Below the pieces are notes generated by a model. The model saw nothing but the letters and a program-made list of their open reading frames with translations, was not told the origin of the DNA and ran no database searches. DNA of 64,000 nucleotides from Diacronema lutheri (Eukaryota > Haptophyta > Pavlovophyceae > Pavlovales > Pavlovaceae). Position numbers and translations under genes: made by a program. Below, one piece after another: positions 59,111-64,000 of the stretch (position 1 is its first letter; each line of letters starts with the position of its first letter). The stretch covers positions 124,001 through 188,000 of the forward strand of contig JAGTXO010000051.1 of the NCBI GenBank assembly GCA_019448385.1, given 5' to 3'.

Positions 59111-61690
59111 GCGCTCCGCGGGCTGCTCGACCGCTGCGCGCAATGAGAGGCGCGTGCGCGCACCCCATCAGCTGCTGCGCTGAGCGCACGTCTTGGCCCG
59201 CAAGCTTTTGCACGTCTTTCCCCCCCGACGCCGGGCACGAAGCCCGGCACGAGCACCGCGTCCGACAGCGGCTCGCGGAGGAAGCGTCGCTCGGTCTTGG
59301 TCTGCTCTGCCGACATGCGGCCGCGGCGTCGGCGCCGTCGCGCGACGGCTCGGTGGCAGCGCCGGCGCGTGCGCAGCCCGCGCGCAACCCCGACGTCTGC
59401 CGCCGCGGCGACGGCGCGCCGCCGAGGAGCCGCGCGATGATCGGGTGCACCGCGTCCGCGACCGCGCTCGTCGCATCGTGCGGCGCGACCGGCTGCGCGG
59501 ATCGCTCGATGTCGAGGTTGGCGAGCACGGAGGCGAGCGCGTCGACGAGCCCTGCGTCGTCGAGCCGCAGCCGCCAGCGTTGCCGCGCCGCTGCGCGCTC
59601 GCCGTGCAGAGGCGAGGCGTGACGAGGCGTGACGAAAGGAGCGAGCGAGAGAGCGCACGCAGCGTCAGTCCGGAGTCAGGGCGACGACCCTGTGCACGCC
59701 GGCAGCGGGGACGGCCGGGACGTCAAGGACGCGGCAGGACGCGGGATGGGCGGACACCCACACACGCCTAGCCAACCCGCGCCGGCCCCCGTCGGCCGCC
59801 GCCGCCGTCGTTGCGCCGGCAGCAGACGCCGTCCACACCGCCGCAGGCGTCCACGTCCGCCTGGACGCCGTGAGCGGCGTGGCGGTGCGGCGGCGCCTGC
59901 CCGCGCGCCATCCGCGCACGCGCGAGCAGGAGCTGCGCGTGCCCACGCACGACGCACGCGGCAAGCTGGAGGCGCATGTGCTGCTCGAGCGCCGCCCGGG
60001 CGACGGCACGCGAGGGCGCGCCCATGCGCGCCATCCACGCGTCTGCGCCCATGTGCGAGAAGGTGGCGAGCAGGTCGGCGAGGCCGGCCGACCATTCGCC
60101 AAACGAGCCGATAACTAGCGCGCACATTGGCGCGAACGAATTGAGGCGCGCCTGCATCGGGCCCATCTGGCCCGGCTGCATGCCGATGAGCTCCTCGTCG
60201 AGCTGGGCGCACGCGCGCCGCCGTTCGCCGCCGAGGCCCCCCGTAGTGGGGCGGTACGAGATCGACTTGAGCTCGCACAGCGTCTACACGAGCTGAGGGG
60301 CCGAGCCCGCACCGCTGAGCACAACGACGAGATCGACGGTGGGCACGCGCCGACGCCGCAGGGCTGCGCGCCCGGCCGGCGGCACGCCGGCGAGCACGGA
60401 GCCAAAGATGCGGCCGCGTCCTCGCGCTGCGCGTACGTCCCAGCGTATCCGCGAGCGAGCGAGGCGAGCAAGTTGAGAGCGGGCTCGTGGCGAAGCTTCG
60501 CGACGTGGTCGTGGGCGACGCCCGGAGCCGCCGCGAGCGCGTCGCCGTACGCTTCGACCGGGATCGGGCGCTGGCTGCCGCTGCGCGCGAGGCGCGCGCC
60601 CGCCGCCGCGAGCTGCGCGCACACGGGGCTCGGCAGACCCAAGTAGCGCGCAACCCTCCGCCGGCAAGAAGGCGGCGTAGGCTCGCGGCAGTGCTTCAAG
60701 GAAGAGGCCGCTCTCCAAACCAGAGGCCGCGTGGGCGCGAGCCCGGCGGCATGGCGGCGTGCTCAGCGTTGAGCATGTAGAAACGGCAGCGCTCGCGGTC
60801 GCCGGTGATGTCGGCGAAGAGGCTAGGCCGGCGGCCGGCGGCGGGAGCGGCGGGCGCGACGGAGCCCGGCGACAGGCAGAGGACGCGCACCGCCGTGTCG
60901 CCCTGCCCGCCGCCGAGCTCAGCCTGCACGGCGTGCCAGTCGGAGGCGAGCTCGCGCCCCCACCGGCGAAGGCGCCGCGCCCGACGCGTGTCACGAGGGC
61001 ACGCCGGTCGAGGACGCCCGCCTCCAGGACCGAGCTGTCCGCGGCGCGCGTGTCGAGCAGGTGCGGCAGGGCGAGGCAGGCGGCGCTCCAGAGCAGGGCG
61101 GGCGCGAGGTCAACCTGCTTGCGCAGGCCGGCGCCATGCATCGCGATCGAGAGCGGCGGCCAGCGGCTCGCGATGGCATCCGTCGAGAGGGAGGCACCAA
61201 GAGCGACGGTAGTCTGCCGGGCGACGATGTCGTCGAAGGCAGCCGAGGCAGGCAGGGAGTCCGACAGGTACGAGTGGGAGATCAAGGAGGAGAAGCGGAA
61301 GATGCGTCGGTCTTGGTCGCGTGTGTCGTGCCCAAGAAGCCTGGCGAGCCCACCGGCACGCCGTAGATGTTGAAGCCATAGTGGAAAGCGCCCGTCGTCG
61401 GATCCGCCACCGAGCCAAGGGGACGGCCCCCCGGCATCCCTCGAGCGTGTCGGCGCTGCGCGGGTCGACCCAGCACGCCGACTTGGCCAGGTTGGCGTGG
61501 AGGCCGAGGCCGGCCAGCGCGCTCTCGAAGCGCGAGAGCGCAGCGCCGACGAGAGCGGGCGGGCACACGGCGTAGACGTCGTCATGACCTGCGCGCGCGG
61601 TCCCACCGACCGCGGCGAGCTCGGCGTCGACAGGCCACAAGCGCGGGCTGGAAGGTACCCATAATACTGACCTCGTCGTCCGGATGAGCT
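59110..61690 (-). mobile_element. Degenerate non-LTR retrotransposon, array copy 2
   Basis: Same blocks, order and frame changes as copy 1: HDDVYAVCPPALVGAALSRF (about 61595), GFNIYGVPVGSPGF (about 61375), HSYLSDSLPASAAFDD, MHGAGLRKQVDLAP, and ELKSISYRPTTGGLGG with MQARLNSFAPMCALVIGSFG (about 60270-60100). Shared frameshifts mean that the element decayed before the segment was duplicated. A few indels separate the copies (for example about 12 bp near 60715). Confidence 0.75.
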
Positions 61691-61741
61691 TTGTTCAAGC
61701 CGCACCAGGGAACCGGCCTTAAAAAGGGGAGAAAGGAAGGG

Positions 61742-63172
61742 ATGAGAGTGGTGGCGTTGGCGGCGCTCGCGCTCGCGGGCGCGGTGGCGGTTGAGGGTTT
61801 CGCAGCGCCGCACGCCCGCGAGCGGCGCACGCGCGCAAGTGCTGTGCAGCGACGCACGTCTGCACCTCGCACAAGCCGACCGCTCGCGATGAACGGCGTC
61901 AAGGACATCTTCGATGTCGCGAAAGATTTTGGCATTTACGGCGCGATTGCGACGGCGACGTTCACCTTGTACACGGCCTCTGAGAAAGCGCGCAAGGAAG
62001 ACCGGCTGATGCTCGACATCCGCTTCGAGCACCTCGACGCCACGCGCAAAGAAGACCGAGAGCGTTTCGAGGCCACGCGCAAAGAGGACCGGCTCGAGCT
62101 GGACAAGCGCTTCGATCGTTTGGACACGCGCCTCGACCGTTTGGACACGCGCCTCGACCGTTTGGACACGCGTCTCAGCGGCGTCGAGGTGTCGCTCAGC
62201 GGCGTCAAGGTGTCGCTGAACTTCCTGCATGGCCGGAACGCTCACACCACGCACAATGGAACCAATACTGGGCCGTGAGCAAGTCACTCTCACTGCCACG
62301 TTCGTCACGCCATAGCGCCACTCCTGACCGCTGCTACGCTCGTCACGCCTCAGTCAATGTCCGTGTCCTCCTGACCGCGCGCCAGGTACAAAATCGCCCA
62401 GTGCAAGCTCGCGGACGACGAAGCAAGTCGGCGCGCCGGACGCACGCCGAGCGGCAGACCGGCCGGCGCGCGCGACGGCCGGTCGAGCGGATGCAAGGTG
62501 TCTCCCTCGCCCACGATGGCCGATTCTGAGCGCAAGGCGCTCGTGCGCGCGCTCGGGGAGCAGAGCAACGCGCTGCTCGCCGAGCAGCAAACGTTTGACG
62601 CCAGGACCGCCCAGTCGTCGGTCGACATGGGCCGCGTTCGAATCCTGCAGCACATTCATGCCACCATTCGGAGGGGCACGCCGTCGCTCTCGCGCATGCC
62701 GCCGATGCCCGTCCGTGCGAGCCGGCAGGGCGGCGCACAGGGCGCCGGCGCCGACGGCTGCGCTGGCGGCGCCGCCCTGTCCGTGTCGCTCACCGCGAGG
62801 TGCTGCCGTGCGCTCGCGCTGCCAATCGTCAGCGTGGCACGCGTCGCGCCGCGCGTTGCACGCTGCTCCGATGTGGCTTCCGCCGGCGGCCAGGCGGCGT
62901 CGCCGGCGGACGCCGCGCCGGCGAGCGCCAGCTGGACCGCTGAGCTCAGCAAAGCGCGCGCAGAATGCGCGGCCGTTGCTGCGCTCATCGCGCCCGCTCG
63001 CGCGCGCGCCTCGGACGAAGAGGCGAGCTTTGACCGCTTCAACGCGAGCGTGCGCGAGGAGCTCGGGCGCGCGCTCGCGCTCATGAGCTGGCAGTTGAGC
63101 CGGCCTGTGTCGAGTACAGGCGGCCTGGCCGCGCAGCGCTCGCGCCGACAGCACAACGTGTCGATGAGCTAA
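61742..63172 (+). CDS. Plastid-targeted coiled-coil protein B, probably spliced to a third terminal-exon copy
   Basis: Exon 1 (61742-62278, 178 residues) repeats the signal peptide, Phe-Ala-Ala-Pro transit motif and membrane helix of protein A, but its coiled coil differs: RKEDRLMLDIRFEHLDATRK replaces longer KLEKRLEQ units and RLDRLDT occurs more often. Its stop tga (62276) lies in GGGCC|GTGAGC, the same hexamer as the receptor donor (CT|GTGAGC). The possible intron 62275-62385 is 111 bp (109 bp in the receptor) and joins as CC|G TAC in phase 2. The joined frame would run to taa at 63170, where cgatgagctaaaagcgc replaces the cgatgagctcgacgcgc of copies 1 and 2, cutting the tail by about 90 residues. 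Unspliced, the protein ends at 62278. Confidence 0.6.
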
Positions 63173-63472
63173 AAGCGCATCTCCTCCTCTGCCGTCGGCG
63201 GCTCGACGACACGCCTCTCCTCCTCCGCCGTCGGCACCTGCGCGACGCCGACGGCGAGCACGAGCCCGTCGATTCCGTCCTCGCCAACAGCGTGGGCGAG
63301 CGTGCTGCCCTGTCGGCTGCTGACGCCGCTCGGGCGTAGCCGGTTGGGCGGTGGCTCGCCCGCCCTGGTCGGCCAGCTCTGCACGCCCGACGAGCATGTG
63401 GCCACCATCACGCCGCTCTCGCGCGGCCGCGCGGACCGCAAGAGGCGCGCGGTCTCGACAACGAGCTGATTC
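62386..63472 (+). other. Third copy of the receptor terminal exon, with early stop
   Basis: It retains the start region of copy 1 (KLADDEASRRAGRTPSG) that copy 2 lost. Frame open to taa at 63170-63172; the homologous sequence continues to 63472 beyond the stop. Also notable is the change of VQHMFDV to EQQTFDA. Confidence 0.85.
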
Positions 63473-64000
63473 TCCGCAAGTCCGCAGCATGCTGATGGTG
63501 AAAACTTTCAATTGCCTGTAGGTTCTCATTCATGGGACCGCTACAAAGACTTTCAAGGATAGCCGCCAGCGCGCGCGAGCACGGCCACGGCCGAGCAGCA
63601 GCAGCCAGCCGAGCGACGAACGCGTGCTTGCGACCTGCGTCACGACTGCTGCCTCGTCCGCACCTGCGCCGCGTACGGCGCTCTCCACCTTGGGCGATTC
63701 AAGCCGCGAGCCCGTGCGCTGCGTCGTCGGCGTCGACTGCCCAGCGGCGAAGTGGGCGGCGGTGCACCGCGGGCGAGGGTGAGCGCGCGCGTGTGAGCTT
63801 CGCGCGCGCGCGTGGCCGCGAGGCGTGCGGACGAACGTCTCGGCGAAGGCGCGAGGCGGGCGGGCCCCGTACGCCGCGCAGGGCGAGCGCGCGAGGCGGG
63901 CGGGCCCGAGAGGCCGCGCAAATACCGTGCCGGCGGTCTGCGCGTCGCAGATCGACCCCGCCTTGGACTGGAGCGCCTCGACGGTGCGCCTGGCGTGCTG
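63473..64000. other. Start of array unit 3 spacer
   Basis: Homologous to 52428-52980 and 57971-58520, with small deletions near 63590 and 63680. It runs off the window, so a third retroelement copy and perhaps more units are expected beyond. Confidence 0.75.

Larger units (their letters stand above)
51341..64000. repeat. Tandem segmental array, unit about 5.5 kb, two full units and part of a third
   Basis: Unit starts: 51341, 56935 and 62386 (periods 5594 and 5451 bp). Each starts at the same 3' splice site, cgcgccag|gtac, and contains in order the WCLYE-gene terminal exon, a spacer with degenerate coding remnants, a minus-strand non-LTR retrotransposon remnant with the same frameshifts, and a plastid-targeted coiled-coil exon. 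Units are nearly identical by eye, differing by scattered substitutions and small indels (copy 2 lacks about 50 bp near its start that copies 1 and 3 keep). Copy 3 is cut by the window end. Left homology begins at the acceptor itself; the receptor's intron sequence is not repeated. Confidence 0.9.

Noticed and set aside
1-64000. tRNA, rRNA or bacterial operon content
   Set aside because: No cloverleaf or rRNA segment was recognised, and introns and eukaryotic families exclude a prokaryotic source.

Overview
This is nuclear DNA of a eukaryote with a very GC-rich genome. Genes are split by spliceosomal introns, and identifiable families are eukaryotic: TBC Rab-GAP, importin-7/8, cactin, SAYSvFN protein, HMMR-like coiled coil, NAD-dependent glycerol-3-phosphate dehydrogenase, DEAD-box helicase and a CK1-like kinase. 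The most frequent intron donor is GTGCGC or GTGCGT, and several introns need a GC donor. Two related genes near the right end start with a signal peptide followed by a Phe-Ala-Ala-Pro motif, the hallmark of plastid targeting in algae with a red-derived complex plastid. I infer a high-GC alga, a haptophyte (for example a pavlovophyte) being the best guess and a pelagophyte or other ochrophyte the main alternative. The organism is inferred from these traits only.

Layout. 0-14.3 kb: the 3' part of a TBC-domain gene; a three-exon minus-strand gene with an (EAAAK)-type helix, a RING finger split by a minisatellite intron and a C2H2-like finger; and a 13-exon importin-7/8 gene whose introns are mostly simple and tandem repeats. 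14.3-20.0 kb: a transposon graveyard with a 470-bp MITE-like element inserted in an older open frame, a broken short-chain dehydrogenase, a hAT transposase fragment, a non-LTR retrotransposon fragment and a zinc-knuckle pseudogene. 19.8-51 kb: dense housekeeping and cytoskeletal genes, often in close divergent pairs: F-box-like/cactin, J-domain-like, SAYSD1-like/HMMR-like, GPD, a C2 plus coiled-coil (CCDC33-like) gene, a 2096-aa NHL-repeat membrane protein divergent from a DEAD-box helicase, and a membrane-anchored CK1-like kinase divergent from a PA-like/7TM receptor with a C-terminal WCLYE domain.

51.3-64 kb is the most unusual part: a tandem array with a period of about 5.5 kb (two full units and the start of a third). 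Each unit starts exactly at the 3' splice site of the receptor's last exon, carries that exon, a degenerate minus-strand non-LTR retrotransposon, and a plastid-targeted coiled-coil first exon. The apparent stop of each coiled-coil exon lies inside a possible splice donor (CC|GTGA) in the same phase as the receptor's own donor, so that splicing to the next copy of the last exon would keep the frame open. The array may therefore be a locus where different N-termini (7TM receptor, coiled coil A, coiled coil B) share copies of one terminal exon.

Limits: exon boundaries were placed by eye from frame, splice dinucleotides and family alignments from memory. No search or transcript data were available. 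Many very long open frames on the opposite strand are by-products of GC-rich codon use and are not listed.
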